Shown here: positions 52,227 to 61,804 of the stretch, one piece after another
How positions within the stretch are numbered: the stretch's first letter is position 1
Layout of the letters: each line of letters begins with the position of its first letter
DNA from: Pseudomonas corrugata
GTDB taxonomy: Bacteria > Pseudomonadota > Gammaproteobacteria > Pseudomonadales > Pseudomonadaceae
Length of the DNA stretch: 64,000 nt
Assembly (NCBI RefSeq): GCF_001269905.1
Contig: NZ_LHVK01000003.1
Location: 600,981 to 664,980 of the forward strand
Reading direction: 5' to 3'
Notes under the pieces: generated by a model
What the model was told of the DNA's origin: nothing
Databases searched by the model: none
Seen by the model: the letters and a program-made list of their open reading frames with translations, nothing else
Made by a program: the position numbers and the translations under genes

Positions 52227-53990
52227 TCAATGCCCCCCGACCACCATGCGACTGAACGGCTCGACATACGCCTGCAACGTCACCAGCCCGCCCACCAGAA
52301 TCGCCAGCACCACCGAGTGGAAAAACACGTAGCGCAGGATTTCCCCTTCATGGCCATACCAACGGGTGGCGGTGGAGGCGACCACGATCGACTGGGCATC
52401 GACCATCTTGCCCATCACCCCGCCGGAACTGTTGGCGGCGGCCATCAACACCGGGCTCAGGCCCAGTTGCTCTGAAGTCACCCGTTGCAAGCCGCCGAAC
52501 AGCACGTTGGAGGCGGTGTCCGAGCCGGTCAGCGCCACGCCCAGCCAGCCCAGCAAGGTGCCGAACATCGGGTAGAAAATGCCTGTCGCGGCAAACGCCA
52601 GGCCCATGGTGGCGTCCAGTCCCGAATAACGGGTGAGAAACCCCAGGGCCAGCATCGCCACGATGGTAATCAGCGAATAACGCACTACCCATAGCGTTCT
52701 CAGGTACTGGTGCGCCAGTTGCGGGATGGAATAGCCCATCAGCAAGCCGCCGAGAATAGCTGCCAGGAAGATGCCGCTGCCGGTGGCGGTGAACCAGTTG
52801 AACTTGTAGACCGCTTCCTCGGTTTTGGGCTGGGGCACCACCGGAGGCACTTTTTCGATGTGCTGGTGGATGGTTTCGAAGATCAGCAGGGGTGAGAAGA
52901 TGGGGTTGGCCTCGCGCATCGGCTTGCCCTGGGGATCGAGTCGCGCCGATTGAGTCTGGGGATCGATGGCCGGGCGGGTATCGAACAGGTTCTTGAAGCC
53001 CTGGGTACCCCAGGCAAACACGAACACCGTGAGGATGATCCACGGCATCCATGCCCGCAGCACCGCTGGCCGGGTATCAGTCGAGAACGCTGTGCTGGTC
53101 ACCGGCTGCTGTTCTTCGCTGGCGTCGATCTTTGAATCATCGTGTCGCCCCGACAACGCTGCGGAGGTGTGTACCGTGGCCGGCTTCCAGACTCTGAGAA
53201 AGCCGGTGAGGCAGGCCATGGAAATCAGCGCGGCGATCACATCCACCAGCATCGGCCCATGGTAGTTTGAGACCACGAACTGAGGGATGGCGAAGCTGAC
53301 GCCGGCCACCAGGATCGCCGGCCAGACCTCCAGCATCTTGCGCCATCCGGCGAAGGCCCAGATCAGCCAGAACGGTACGATCACCGAAAAGAACGGCAAC
53401 TGCCGGCCGACCATCATCGACAGTTCCATTTCATCCAGCCCGGTGACCTTGGCCAGCGTGATGACCGGGGTGCCCAAGGCGCCGAACGCCACCGGTGCCG
53501 TGTTGGCGATCAATGCCAGGCCGGAGGCGGCCAGCGGTGAAAAGCCCAGTCCGATGAGGATCGCCCCAGTCACCGCCACCGGCGTACCGAAGCCCGCCGC
53601 CCCCTCGAAAAACGCACCGAAGCAGAAGGCGATGAGCAGCAATTGCAGGCGCCGGTCGTCGGTGATTCGCGCCAGGGAATCCTGCAGGACCTTGAACGAG
53701 CCGTTTTCGGTGGTCAGCCGGTGCAGGAAGATAATGTTGAGCACAATCCAGCCAATGGGCAGCAACCCGTTGGCCGCCCCGTAGAGCGCCGCCGTACCGG
53801 CCATGCCGGCTGGCATGCCGAAAGCGAAAATCGCGATCAGCAGGGCCGAGGCCAGGGCCAGCAACGCCGCCAGGTGCGCCTTGATATGAAAGAACGCCAG
53901 GGACGCCAGCATCACCACCACCGGGACCGCCGCCAGGAACGTCGACAGCACCGCATTACCGAAGGGATCGTAGACTTGTTGCCAGACCAT
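52227..53990 (-). CDS. lldP: L-lactate permease
   Basis: Inner-membrane lactate:proton symporter of 587 residues with about 12-14 hydrophobic segments. LctP-family features are MVWQQVYDPFGNAVLSTFLAAVPVVVMLASLA, FGAFFEGAAGFGTPVAVTGAILIGLGFSPLAASGLALIANTAPVAFGALGTPVITLA, and in the C-terminal half GVALTGSDTASNVLFGGLQRVTSEQLGLSPVLMAAANSSGGVMGKMVDAQSIVVA. AGGTGG lies just upstream of the ATG at 53990. No lldR, lldD or dld gene accompanies it here, unlike typical lld operons. Confidence 0.95.
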   Translation of the reverse strand: MVWQQVYDPFGNAVLSTFLAAVPVVVMLASLAFFHIKAHLAALLALASALLIAIFAFGMPAGMAGTAALYGAANGLLPIGWIVLNIIFLHRLTTENGSFKVLQDSLARITDDRRLQLLLIAFCFGAFFEGAAGFGTPVAVTGAILIGLGFSPLAASGLALIANTAPVAFGALGTPVITLAKVTGLDEMELSMMVGRQLPFFSVIVPFWLIWAFAGWRKMLEVWPAILVAGVSFAIPQFVVSNYHGPMLVDVIAALISMACLTGFLRVWKPATVHTSAALSGRHDDSKIDASEEQQPVTSTAFSTDTRPAVLRAWMPWIILTVFVFAWGTQGFKNLFDTRPAIDPQTQSARLDPQGKPMREANPIFSPLLIFETIHQHIEKVPPVVPQPKTEEAVYKFNWFTATGSGIFLAAILGGLLMGYSIPQLAHQYLRTLWVVRYSLITIVAMLALGFLTRYSGLDATMGLAFAATGIFYPMFGTLLGWLGVALTGSDTASNVLFGGLQRVTSEQLGLSPVLMAAANSSGGVMGKMVDAQSIVVASTATRWYGHEGEILRYVFFHSVVLAILVGGLVTLQAYVEPFSRMVVGGH

Positions 53991-54157
53991 GTTCCACCTC
54001 TGCTTTTTATTGTTGGAAGTGCAGGCCCCAGGGGGGATTGGCAGAAGAGTATAGGCGGGGATCCGGCAGGGCATGGGGGCATGCCCCCGTCCTGTCTGGG
54101 GCCGCTTCGCGACCCAGCGGGAGCTAGCTCCCTTGCCACAAAGGCGATGATGTTCGG

Positions 54158-54715
54158 CTAACGCGTGTCAGTGCGTGCGCCTTCTTCCAGTCGAAGCTCC
54201 AGGCTCAAGTCATCGCAACTTCTCGACCAGGCGCTGAGCCAGTCGGGCATGGCCGGCGGCTGTTCGTCCAGGCCCAGGGCGCGAATGAACTCAGCCGGTG
54301 CAATCGTGCCCTTGGCCGAGCGGAACAGGCCACGCATGACAACCACCCCGACCACACGCCCCCGACTCATGAAACGGTGTTCCATGAACGACCACTTCTC
54401 GTCCCAGCCGAGCATCCGGGTGTGCACCTCGAATGCTTCGAACAGCTTCAATTCGCGCCTGAACTTGCCCCAGACATCCCCTACGATCGGCACCGCCCGG
54501 TTGCTCAACGCCACTTTGTAGGCGCCGCTGCGCAGCACGTAATCCATGCGTCCGACATCTGCCAGTGTGAAATAGCGGCCGTTGGTGACGTGGCGGTTGA
54601 AGTCCAGATCCAGCGGCCATACACGCATGCGCACCACGGTGGTCTCCAGAGGAGCCATCGGCTTGCGCCAGGGGCGACGAAACAGCATCAGCAACAGTCG
54701 GAACCAGAGATTCAT
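54158..54715 (-). CDS. Thioesterase-superfamily protein (THEM6/4HBT type)
   Basis: Hot-dog fold protein of 185 residues. The motif RVWPLDLDFNRHVTNGRYFTLADVGRMDY (about residues 30-58) is the acyl-CoA thioesterase pattern, and VPIVGDVWGKFRRELKLFEAFEVHTRMLGWDEKW follows. It begins MNLWFRLLLMLFRRPWRKP, a short hydrophobic, basic segment that may anchor it to the membrane. Likely substrate is an acyl-CoA; not specified by sequence. It stands alone between lldP and ridA-type genes. Confidence 0.82.
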   Translation of the reverse strand: MNLWFRLLLMLFRRPWRKPMAPLETTVVRMRVWPLDLDFNRHVTNGRYFTLADVGRMDYVLRSGAYKVALSNRAVPIVGDVWGKFRRELKLFEAFEVHTRMLGWDEKWSFMEHRFMSRGRVVGVVVMRGLFRSAKGTIAPAEFIRALGLDEQPPAMPDWLSAWSRSCDDLSLELRLEEGARTDTR

Positions 54716-54919
54716 GGAAATACCGCAAAGGGAAAAAAGCCCACTTTAGACAGGTGGAATGGCCTGGGCCAGGTGCGCAAATGACTGTTTGCCCGCAAAA
54801 CGCGCATTTGGGACATGTCTGCATACCTGATTGCTCATGCCCAGCTATGAGCCGCTGGCACCGATGTAGAAATGGCGGGACGCCACCAGACCGGTGGGAG
54901 CTGTGGTCGGGAAAACTAA

Positions 54920-54945
54920 TGTGGGAGCGAGCCTGCTCGCGATGG
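54920..54945. repeat. Single REP sequence
   Basis: TGTGGGAGCGAGCCTGCTCGCGATGGCG, one arm only. A degenerate inverted partner, TGCGAGCAAG, follows near 54967. Confidence 0.75.
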
Positions 54946-54991
54946 CGTCGGCACAGTCAACCCCACTGCGAGCAAGCGTGTTGCGAGCCCT

Positions 54992-55372
54992 TCAACCCTT
55001 GGCTGCCATTGCCGTGACTTCCACCCGCATGCCCTCGACCCCCAGTGCCGCCACGCCGATCGCGGCGCGCACCGGCCAGGGTTTGGCGAAGAAGCGTTTG
55101 TACACTTCGTTGAAGGCTGCGCGTTCGGTCATGTCGGTGAGGTAGATGGTCAGGTGCAAGACCCGGTCCATGGAACTACCGGCACGCTCCAGCGCAGTCT
55201 TGAGTGCTTGCAAGGTGCATTCGCTCTGCAGGGTGATGTCGCCCAGCTCCAGGCTGCCGTCGGCGCGGGTCGGGATCTGGGTGGTGACCAGTAGGCCACC
55301 GAAGCCGGCGACGTCCGAAGAAATGGAATCCGCATCCGGGTCCGGAGTGAACGTGATGTCTGGGTTGGTCAT
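54992..55372 (-). CDS. RidA-family protein
   Basis: YjgF/YER057c/UK114 family protein of 126 residues; RidA proper deaminates reactive enamine/imine intermediates. Family segments are GGLLVTTQIPTRADGSLELGDITLQSECTLQALKTALERAGSSMDRVLHLTIYLTDM and FNEVYKRFFAKPWPVRAAIGVAALGVEGMRVEVTAMA. Arg in PVRAAIGV and Glu in VEVTAMA, which hold the substrate carboxylate in RidA, are present. GAGG lies 6 nt before the ATG at 55372. It lies 73 bp downstream of the NmrA-like gene on the same strand, probably one operon. Confidence 0.9.
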   Translation of the reverse strand: MTNPDITFTPDPDADSISSDVAGFGGLLVTTQIPTRADGSLELGDITLQSECTLQALKTALERAGSSMDRVLHLTIYLTDMTERAAFNEVYKRFFAKPWPVRAAIGVAALGVEGMRVEVTAMAAKG

Positions 55373-55445
55373 GCGGCGCCTCATGGGGAAAAGGAAAAAG
55401 ACGCCGCAGTTTACCGTCCAATGGTGCGCCGTTCCCGGCTTTCCT

Positions 55446-56312
55446 TCATCGATTCTCTCTTTGCACCAGCGCCTGGATGTAGGTTTCAATCGTGGTGGTG
55501 CCGCGCAGCCCATCCTCGGCAACCTCGAAGCCGCTGTCGACGCTGATCTCTGTCATCCGGGTATAGGATTGCGCGGCGGCGGGGCTGAAACCGAGGTCCA
55601 GGAACGCATCTTCCCAGCGGTTCCTCGGTATTACCTGCACCTCGACCGGCCTGCCTAGCGCCTGGGAAAAAGCCTGCGCGACATCGTTGGGTGAATACAG
55701 GCGAGGCCCTTGCACATAACGAACGCCGATGTCGGTTACCGGCGACAACAGTCTCGCTGCTGCTGTTTCGCCCATGTCCCGGGGGGCAACCATGGGCAGG
55801 GCCAGGTCTGCCGGAAGCAGGGTTGGCAGCTTGCCTGTCGTGCGGACGGTGTCGAGCAGGCTGTCCCAATTGCTCATGTAGTAGACGGCGCGATTGATCG
55901 CCGCCGGGATTGATTGATTGCGCAAGCCTTCTTCCAGCTCCCACAAGACACTGAGGTCACCGAGACGCTCGCCGGGTTGGGCACCGGCAGTGGACTGGGC
56001 GACGATCTTCTCAAGGCCCGAACCGTCCAGCGCGGCGAGAATATTGCCCACGGTATGTCTTTCCACCGCATCGGTATCAGTACTCGGAGCGGCCGGTGGA
56101 TTGAGGATGAAGGCCCGGCGCCCGAGTCGGAAGGCGGCGCGCAGCGACTCGACATCCTGCGCATCCGCCTCGACAATCCGAGCGCCTTTGCCGCGCCATT
56201 CCTCCCCATGGGCGGCGTTGCGAGTCAGGAGCGTCACCGGCGCTGCCTGGGCCAGCAGCGCCTGGACGGTGGCCGAACCAACATGTCCTGTGCCTCCCAT
56301 GATCACGTACAT
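55446..56312 (-). CDS. NmrA-like NAD(P)-binding protein
   Basis: Atypical short-chain dehydrogenase of 288 residues. The cofactor motif is MGGTGHVGSATVQALLAQ (GxxGxxG near residue 6), followed by LLTRN and VEADAQDVESLRAAF. The rest (NPPAAPSTDTDAVERHTVGNILAALDGSGLEKIVAQSTAGAQ) is the NmrA/HSCARG pattern, which usually lacks the catalytic Tyr and acts as a redox sensor or quinone reductase. It probably forms an operon with the RidA gene and perhaps with the SRAP gene 25 bp upstream. Confidence 0.85.
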   Translation of the reverse strand: MYVIMGGTGHVGSATVQALLAQAAPVTLLTRNAAHGEEWRGKGARIVEADAQDVESLRAAFRLGRRAFILNPPAAPSTDTDAVERHTVGNILAALDGSGLEKIVAQSTAGAQPGERLGDLSVLWELEEGLRNQSIPAAINRAVYYMSNWDSLLDTVRTTGKLPTLLPADLALPMVAPRDMGETAAARLLSPVTDIGVRYVQGPRLYSPNDVAQAFSQALGRPVEVQVIPRNRWEDAFLDLGFSPAAAQSYTRMTEISVDSGFEVAEDGLRGTTTIETYIQALVQRENR

Positions 56313-56337
56313 GATTCACCTCCCTCCCGGCCCAGGA

Positions 56338-57015
56338 TCAAAGGTTGGCCTGGGCCTGGGCTGTCATTGCCGTTTCAAGGTGCGGCTCCGCGCCGTTCAG
56401 GCGCTCGGCCAGTTGGTAGGCCTGTTCCCAACCGAACTCAGGCTCCAGCCAATCGAGCGCGTCGTCTGTGCTCAAGGCCAGTACACGTTGCTGTTGGCCG
56501 GCAATATCGCCATAAGTCACCAGGGCCAGGCCGTCGCAGCCCAAGGCGGTTTCGCTGGCCTGGGCCAGGGCCGCCAGAAAGATCGGGGCCGATTGTCGGG
56601 ACGTCGTATAGCTGAAGTCTTGCGCCTGGGCCGAGTCGCAGTGCCCCTGCGCTTCGTACCAGCCTTCCACGGCCACCAATACACGGCCTTCGCGCTTGAT
56701 GGGGTCAAAGACCTTGGAACGCATCACCAGGTGCAGCGGCAGATGCGTCAGTGGGGGCATCGTTCCCACCGACCAGATGGGCGACCAGCCCCAGCGAACC
56801 TTGATGGACTCCAGGTGCCCGCCGCGACGGCGGATGGCACTGACCTGCATGTTCGGCTTGATCAGGTTGTGCCGCTCCTGGGGACTGGCGGGCACCGTCC
56901 TGTACAAGTCCAGGTGCGTCACCGCTATATCGAAACGTCCGCCCGAGGTGTCTCGCTGGGCGAAATACGCCAGGGCGTCCTTTGAGGAAACGTGCTGAAC
57001 AAAACCCTCACACAT
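56338..57015 (-). CDS. Divergent SRAP (HMCES/YedK-like) protein
   Basis: 225-residue protein of the SOS-response-associated peptidase fold. It keeps the leading Cys2 (MCEGF; canonical MCGR), the RWGWSP segment (74-79) and the VAVEGWYE segment with Glu117. The segment matching the canonical NARSE is VMRSK (97-101), so the conserved Asn is replaced, and the canonical HDRMP segment with the catalytic His is absent. HMCES proteins crosslink to abasic sites in DNA using Cys2 and Asn, with Glu and His helping. This protein may crosslink without release, or have another function. Its stop is 25 bp from the next gene. Confidence 0.78.
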   Translation of the reverse strand: MCEGFVQHVSSKDALAYFAQRDTSGGRFDIAVTHLDLYRTVPASPQERHNLIKPNMQVSAIRRRGGHLESIKVRWGWSPIWSVGTMPPLTHLPLHLVMRSKVFDPIKREGRVLVAVEGWYEAQGHCDSAQAQDFSYTTSRQSAPIFLAALAQASETALGCDGLALVTYGDIAGQQQRVLALSTDDALDWLEPEFGWEQAYQLAERLNGAEPHLETAMTAQAQANL

Positions 57016-57220
57016 GGCGAAAACTCCTGGAATCGAAACGCAACAGACCGTCGAGGCGCTAGCCGTTCGAGTCTCGACTGCTCAAGCGCGTCATCACTGA
57101 TTTCAGCGGTGTCATGTAGGTCCGAGCTACGTGCAGGGGCTTTGTTCGAAAAATCTTCGGGGCGCGGGACGAGCGGCTGTAGTCGTTACCACGAGGCAAG
57201 ACGAGCGGTGCAACGAGGAG

Positions 57221-58123
57221 TCAGTGGCTCCGGTTCTCGTTGATGAAATCCACAAAAGCCCGCAACGGCGAGGGCAGGTAGCGGCGACCGGGGTAATAGA
57301 GGTACGGTCCACTGAAAGCCTGCCACCAGGGCTCCAGCACCGGCACCAATGCGCCACTGTCCAGGTAGGGCTTGAGCCAATCCTCGAACAGGTAGATTAC
57401 CCCCAACCCATCCAGTGCGGCTTTTATGGCCAGATCCACCGCGCCTGCCACGCGGAAAACCAAGGGACCGCTCGGGTCCACGCTGATGGTTTCGCCGTCA
57501 CGTTCGTATTCCCAGAGCGGCATGGCGCCACTGGGGAACTTGCCCCGCAGGCAGGCATGCTGGAGCAGGTCCCGAGGGTGCTCGGGGCATCCCCTGGCCT
57601 GGAGGTAGGCCGGTGAGGCAGCCGTTGCGAAACGCTGCAAGCGTGGACCAATGGGAATGGCGATCATGTCCTGTTCAAGGCGATCATCGTAGCGGATACC
57701 GGCATCACAACCGGCCGCGAGCATGTCGACGAAACTTTCTTCGGTGACGATCTCCAGGCGAATGTCGGGGTAGCTTCTCAGAAACGGAGTGATGATCGAG
57801 GGCAACACCAGCGTCGCTGCACTGACCGGCACATTCAGCCTGAGGGTGCCCGAAGGACGGTCACGGAACTCGTTGACCACGTCCAACGCGGATTCGACTT
57901 CACCCAGGGCTGGCACGATACGCTCCATCAGCCGAGCGCCGGCCTCGGTCGGCACCACGCTGCGGGTAGTGCGGTTGAGGAGGCGCACACCGAGCCGGCT
58001 TTCCATCCGTCGTACCGCATCACTGAGGCTGGAGGCGGATTTGCCGCTCAGCCGGGCGCCTTCCCGAAACCCCTTTGCGTTGACCACGGCCACGAAGGAC
58101 AAGAGGTCTTGAATATCCGTCAT
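57221..58123 (-). CDS. LysR-family transcriptional regulator
   Basis: 300-residue activator or repressor. The N-terminal winged helix is MTDIQDLLSFVAVVNAKGFREGARLSGKSASSLSDAVRRMESRLGVRLLNRTTRSVVPTEAG. The effector-binding domain starts near residue 90 with GTLRLNVPVSAATLVLPSIITPFLRSYPDIRLEIV. It is divergent from the aldo/keto reductase gene with 100 bp between them, so it probably regulates that gene and itself. The ATG at 58123 is the usual LysR start; an in-frame upstream reading lacks the fold. Confidence 0.92.
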   Translation of the reverse strand: MTDIQDLLSFVAVVNAKGFREGARLSGKSASSLSDAVRRMESRLGVRLLNRTTRSVVPTEAGARLMERIVPALGEVESALDVVNEFRDRPSGTLRLNVPVSAATLVLPSIITPFLRSYPDIRLEIVTEESFVDMLAAGCDAGIRYDDRLEQDMIAIPIGPRLQRFATAASPAYLQARGCPEHPRDLLQHACLRGKFPSGAMPLWEYERDGETISVDPSGPLVFRVAGAVDLAIKAALDGLGVIYLFEDWLKPYLDSGALVPVLEPWWQAFSGPYLYYPGRRYLPSPLRAFVDFINENRSH

Positions 58124-58164
58124 AGTGTTCTCTGTGCCGTACAACCCGTTCGGATTGCACCTGA

Positions 58165-58193
58165 TTATCAGTGGAGTGGTCAACGCCTATAGT
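58165..58193 (+). promoter_or_regulatory. Candidate promoter of the aldo/keto reductase gene
   Basis: TTATCA (58165-58170), 17-bp spacer, TATAGT (58188-58193). The predicted start is about 20 bp before the coding region. TTATCA matches the -35 consensus at four of six positions, as expected for a LysR-activated promoter. Confidence 0.45.
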
Positions 58194-58223
58194 CGGCTCA
58201 TGCATTAATCCAAGGGGTACGTG

Positions 58224-59087
58224 ATGAGCAGGGCAGACAAGGCAGGGAGTTTTTTTCTGGGCGACCGCAAGGTCAATCGCATGGGCTACGGCGCGATGCA
58301 ATTGGCGGGGCCCCACGTGTTCGGGCCACCGAAGGACCCGGCAGCGGCTGTCGCGGTGCTGCGTGAAGCTTTGGCCGCTGGGGTCAACCATATCGATACC
58401 GCTGACTTCTATGGCCCCCATGTCACCAACCGTCTGCTTCGCGAAGCACTGCACCCTTACGCCAGTGATCTGGTGATCGTTACCAAGGTGGGTGCAGTTC
58501 GTGGTGCTGACGCCTCGTGGAATCCCGCCCTGAGCCCCGTCGAGTTGACCCGGGCCGTTCACGACAACTTGCGCAACTTGGGCGTGGATGCATTGGACGT
58601 GGTCAACCTGCGGGCCTGGGGCAACATGCAAGCGCCCACGGAGGGCTCCATCGAGGAGTCCTTCTGCACACTGGCGGACTTGCAGCGCCAGGGTCTCATC
58701 CGCCACTTGGGGCTGAGCAACGTCACGGCTGCGCAGGTCAAGCAAGCCCAGGGCATTGCCAACGTGGTGTGTGTGCAGAACCACTACAACTTGACTCATC
58801 GAGGTGACGAGCAACTTATCGCTGACCTGAATCGACAGGGCATCGCCTACGTACCGTTCTTTCCACTGGGTGGCTTCACACCGTTGCAATCGCAGGCCCT
58901 TTCAAGCGTCGCGGCACGCCTGGAGGCATCACCGCTGTGCGTGGCGCTGGCGTGGTTGCTGCAACGTGCGCCGAACCTGCTACTGATTCCTGGTACATCG
59001 TCAGTGGCGCACTTGCGGGAAAACCTCACGGCCAGCGAACTGCGGATCCCGGTGCCGATGCTGGCCGAGCTGGACGCGCTGGCCTGA
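58224..59087 (+). CDS. Aldo/keto reductase
   Basis: NADPH-dependent oxidoreductase of 287 residues with the AKR TIM barrel. The catalytic residues can be placed: Asp in HIDTADFYGPHVTN, Tyr in DFYG, Lys in DLVIVTKVG. The cofactor segment near the end is RAPNLLLIPGTSSVAHLRENL. It differs from the commonest AKRs in the N-terminal FFLGDRKVNRMGYGAMQLAGPHVFGPPKD. ATG at 58224 directly follows a GTG; AAGGGG lies upstream. Divergent from a LysR regulator. Substrate unknown. Confidence 0.9.
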   Translation: MSRADKAGSFFLGDRKVNRMGYGAMQLAGPHVFGPPKDPAAAVAVLREALAAGVNHIDTADFYGPHVTNRLLREALHPYASDLVIVTKVGAVRGADASWNPALSPVELTRAVHDNLRNLGVDALDVVNLRAWGNMQAPTEGSIEESFCTLADLQRQGLIRHLGLSNVTAAQVKQAQGIANVVCVQNHYNLTHRGDEQLIADLNRQGIAYVPFFPLGGFTPLQSQALSSVAARLEASPLCVALAWLLQRAPNLLLIPGTSSVAHLRENLTASELRIPVPMLAELDALA

Positions 59088-59120
59088 GCCGCCCGGAACG
59101 TCTTCGTCCGTTGGGTGACC

Positions 59121-60947
59121 TCAGCTACGCGCCTCATCCGTCTCGTTGAGGTGATGTTCAGGCCAGCGGTCGGCGGGACGTGCGCGATCTTCGTTGAACA
59201 TGTCCGTGAGCAGCGCGTTGGCGCGGCGGTAGGCGTCGTGGCGGAACTTGAGGTCATCCTCTGGCTGGGCGACTATTTCCTCCAGCATTCGCAAGTTCAG
59301 GCGACGGAACTGATCCGCCCGTTCGCGCGCCTCGTAAGCCCCGACGCCCATCTGCATCAGCGCACGTCGGCCCAATGACAGCGCGCTCTCGAAGGTTTCC
59401 CGTTCGGCCGCCTCCACCCCCATCTGCCGCAGGGTGATCAGGTGTCCCATGTCCCGCGCCCGCACGATCAGCTTCAGCGTGGGGAAGTGCTCCTGAACCA
59501 GCCGGGTCAGCGCCAGGTTGTCCTGCTGATCGTCAATGGCATTGATCAGCACAACGGCCTGGGCCGCGCCGGCCGCATGCAGCAAGTCGAGGCGCGTGGC
59601 GTCGCCGTAGAAGACTTTCACGCCGAATTTACGCAGTGTCTCGATGTTGTCGGGGTCGTGATCCAGTACCACCACCTCGACGCCGCAGGACATCAGCAAA
59701 CGTCCGGCGATCTGCCCGAAACGACCGAACCCGGCAATGATGATGCGTGGGTTCTGCTGATCGACGAGGTCGGATTCCTCGCGGTTTTTCTGGGTGACGG
59801 ACTCTAGTCGACCCAACAGCAGGATCAGCAAGGGGGTCAGGCACATGGACAGGGCCACCGCCAGCGTCAGGCTCTTGCCCCATTGATCGGTCAGGATGTC
59901 GGCCAGCGTCGCGGCACCGAACACCACGAAGGCGAATTCGCTGCCCTGGCCCAGCAACACCGCCTGCCACGAACGCTGACCCGCGGGTACGTTGAGAAAC
60001 CGGCTCACCGTCTTGATCACCAGCAGCTTGATCAGGATGAAGCCCAGGGTCAGGGTGGCAACCTTCAACGGCGTGTTGATCAGGGTGCCGAAGTCGATCG
60101 ACATGCCGACACCGATGAAAAACAGTCCCAGCAGCAGGCCTTTGAATGGCTCAATGTCGCTTTCCAGGGCATGCCGGTATTCGGAACTGGCCAGCAGCAC
60201 CCCGGCGAGGAAGGCGCCCATGGCCATCGACAGGCCGGCTTCTTCCAGGAGAAAACCGAAGCCGAACACCAGGAACAGTGCCACGGCGCTGAAGATCTCC
60301 CGCAGGCCCGAGCGGGCGGCGAAGCGCAGCAATGGCCGCGTCACATAGCGTCCCAGCAGCACGACGACGCTGATGGCCGCAACGATCTTGACGATCGACA
60401 GCGCCAGAGCGGTGCCCGACGGTGTTTCACCGTGGGCCGATAGCAAGGGAATCATGGCGACCAGGGGAATGGCCGCGATGTCCTGGAACAACAGCACGGC
60501 AAAGCTGCTGCGGCCGACGGCGGTTGCCGTCAGGTTGCGCTCATTCATCGCCTGCATGGCAATCGCCGTGGAGGACAGGCTCAGGGTCAGGCCGACCAGC
60601 AACGCGGCCGTCCAGTTCAGACCCAGGGCTTCGCAGAACACCGCGATCGCAGCGCCACAGGCCAGCATCTGCAAGGCGCCGCCACCGAATACCATGCGCC
60701 GCAGCGCCCAAAGCCGTTTGGGGTCGAGCTCAAGCCCGATGATGAACAGCATCAGCACGACGCCGATTTCGGCGAATTCCAGGATGGCCTTGACGTCGGT
60801 AATGAGCTTCAGGCCCCAGGGGCCGATGATGCACCCGGCCAGCAAGTACCCCAGCACCGGGCCCAGGCCCAACCTGACGGCAATCGGCACGATCAATGTC
60901 GCCGAGGCCAGGTAGATGAGCATCTCGATCAGGCTGTGAGTCTCCAT
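59121..60947 (-). CDS. kefB: Glutathione-gated K+/H+ antiporter, Kef type
   Basis: CPA2-family K+ efflux protein of 608 residues. The first 380 residues form the membrane antiporter, with [36 protein letters not shown], and [44 protein letters not shown] cytosolic RCK/TrkA-N domain follows with [56 protein letters not shown], which binds NAD(H) and glutathione adducts. The ancillary oxidoreductase gene ends one base upstream, so the two are coupled. Whether KefB- or KefC-like cannot be told from this sequence alone. Role: protection against electrophiles. Confidence 0.9.
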   Translation of the reverse strand: METHSLIEMLIYLASATLIVPIAVRLGLGPVLGYLLAGCIIGPWGLKLITDVKAILEFAEIGVVLMLFIIGLELDPKRLWALRRMVFGGGALQMLACGAAIAVFCEALGLNWTAALLVGLTLSLSSTAIAMQAMNERNLTATAVGRSSFAVLLFQDIAAIPLVAMIPLLSAHGETPSGTALALSIVKIVAAISVVVLLGRYVTRPLLRFAARSGLREIFSAVALFLVFGFGFLLEEAGLSMAMGAFLAGVLLASSEYRHALESDIEPFKGLLLGLFFIGVGMSIDFGTLINTPLKVATLTLGFILIKLLVIKTVSRFLNVPAGQRSWQAVLLGQGSEFAFVVFGAATLADILTDQWGKSLTLAVALSMCLTPLLILLLGRLESVTQKNREESDLVDQQNPRIIIAGFGRFGQIAGRLLMSCGVEVVVLDHDPDNIETLRKFGVKVFYGDATRLDLLHAAGAAQAVVLINAIDDQQDNLALTRLVQEHFPTLKLIVRARDMGHLITLRQMGVEAAERETFESALSLGRRALMQMGVGAYEARERADQFRRLNLRMLEEIVAQPEDDLKFRHDAYRRANALLTDMFNEDRARPADRWPEHHLNETDEARS

Positions 60948-60948
60948 T

Positions 60949-61470
60949 TCAGTCTTCCTTCCAAGAGGCCAGGCGGGCGCGGTAGTGTTCGATTTGTGCG
61001 TGTTGGGCCTGAGATTCGGCGGCATAGGCACCGTGGACGACGACCGGATCCAGCCAGCGCATGCGACAGTAGACAGCCGTTGCGTGGAGGGGCTGGGCCA
61101 ACACGGAGAAGCCTGGGTGCGCACCGATCTCGAAATGGTCCTGACCGCCGCCCGTGCTGACGGCCCACAGCAGGCTCTTGTCCTTGAGGGTCGTGGAGCC
61201 TTTGCCGTATGCCCAGCCGTGGGTGAATACCTTGTCGATCCACAATTTCAGCAGGGGCGGCATGCTGTACCAGTACATCGGGTGCTGGAGGACGACCAGT
61301 TGTGCCTGTTCGATGGCGCGCTGTTCGGCTTCGACGTCGATGTCGAAATCCGGGTAGAGATCATAGAGGGACCGTACGACCACGTCCGGAAGGCTGCAGG
61401 CCCGTTCGAGCATCTGCTGGTTGACCCGTGATTGGTCGGGGTAGGGGTGGGCGTAAACGATCAGGATCAT
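60949..61470 (-). CDS. Kef ancillary NAD(P)H oxidoreductase (KefF/KefG type)
   Basis: Flavodoxin-like quinone reductase fold, 173 residues. [21 protein letters not shown] is the family start, and [29 protein letters not shown] contains the FMN-contacting YWYSMP and the conserved GWAYG. KefF and KefG activate their antiporters and reduce quinones. The stop lies one base before the start of the Kef gene, a typical coupled arrangement. GGA is about 9 nt upstream of the ATG at 61470. Confidence 0.9.
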   Translation of the reverse strand: MILIVYAHPYPDQSRVNQQMLERACSLPDVVVRSLYDLYPDFDIDVEAEQRAIEQAQLVVLQHPMYWYSMPPLLKLWIDKVFTHGWAYGKGSTTLKDKSLLWAVSTGGGQDHFEIGAHPGFSVLAQPLHATAVYCRMRWLDPVVVHGAYAAESQAQHAQIEHYRARLASWKED

Positions 61471-61804
61471 CGGGGCGATTCCAGGGCGGGTCCAGGCCGA
61501 AAGGCCGGACATCCTACCGAGGATGGCCCCGGTTGTTCAGGTTTTGTTTGCCAACGGAGTGGCCGGTTCAATGGCAGATGGTGTTGGAGGCGAGATAGCC
61601 TGGCGGATTTCGTAAGGTGGCCAGAGTGCCAGGAACGCGATGGCAAGGAGTTGCACCGCGCCCCGATGCACAGATGGTTCATCCTGGCGACCACGTGGCC
61701 CTTTCGCCTGCGGCGTCCGATGCGAAAGGCCGTTTATCACCTGATCGATCCCGAAAAAAGTGCGCTGCTAGACTGCACCGACCAATCCCTCTCGGAGAAG
61801 CCGG
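61471..61804. other. 334-bp gap between the Kef pair and the VOC gene
   Basis: Nothing recognised. The two flanking genes are divergent, so it must contain both promoters. No REP or palindrome stands out; TGCTAGACTGC near 61765-61775 includes a possible -10 (TAGACT) for the VOC gene. Confidence 0.5.

Noticed and set aside
54075..54088. GGGGGCATGCCCCC palindrome as a terminator of the thioesterase gene
   Set aside because: Perfect but short, with no T-run on either strand, and it lies downstream of an uncertain end. Not listed as a terminator.
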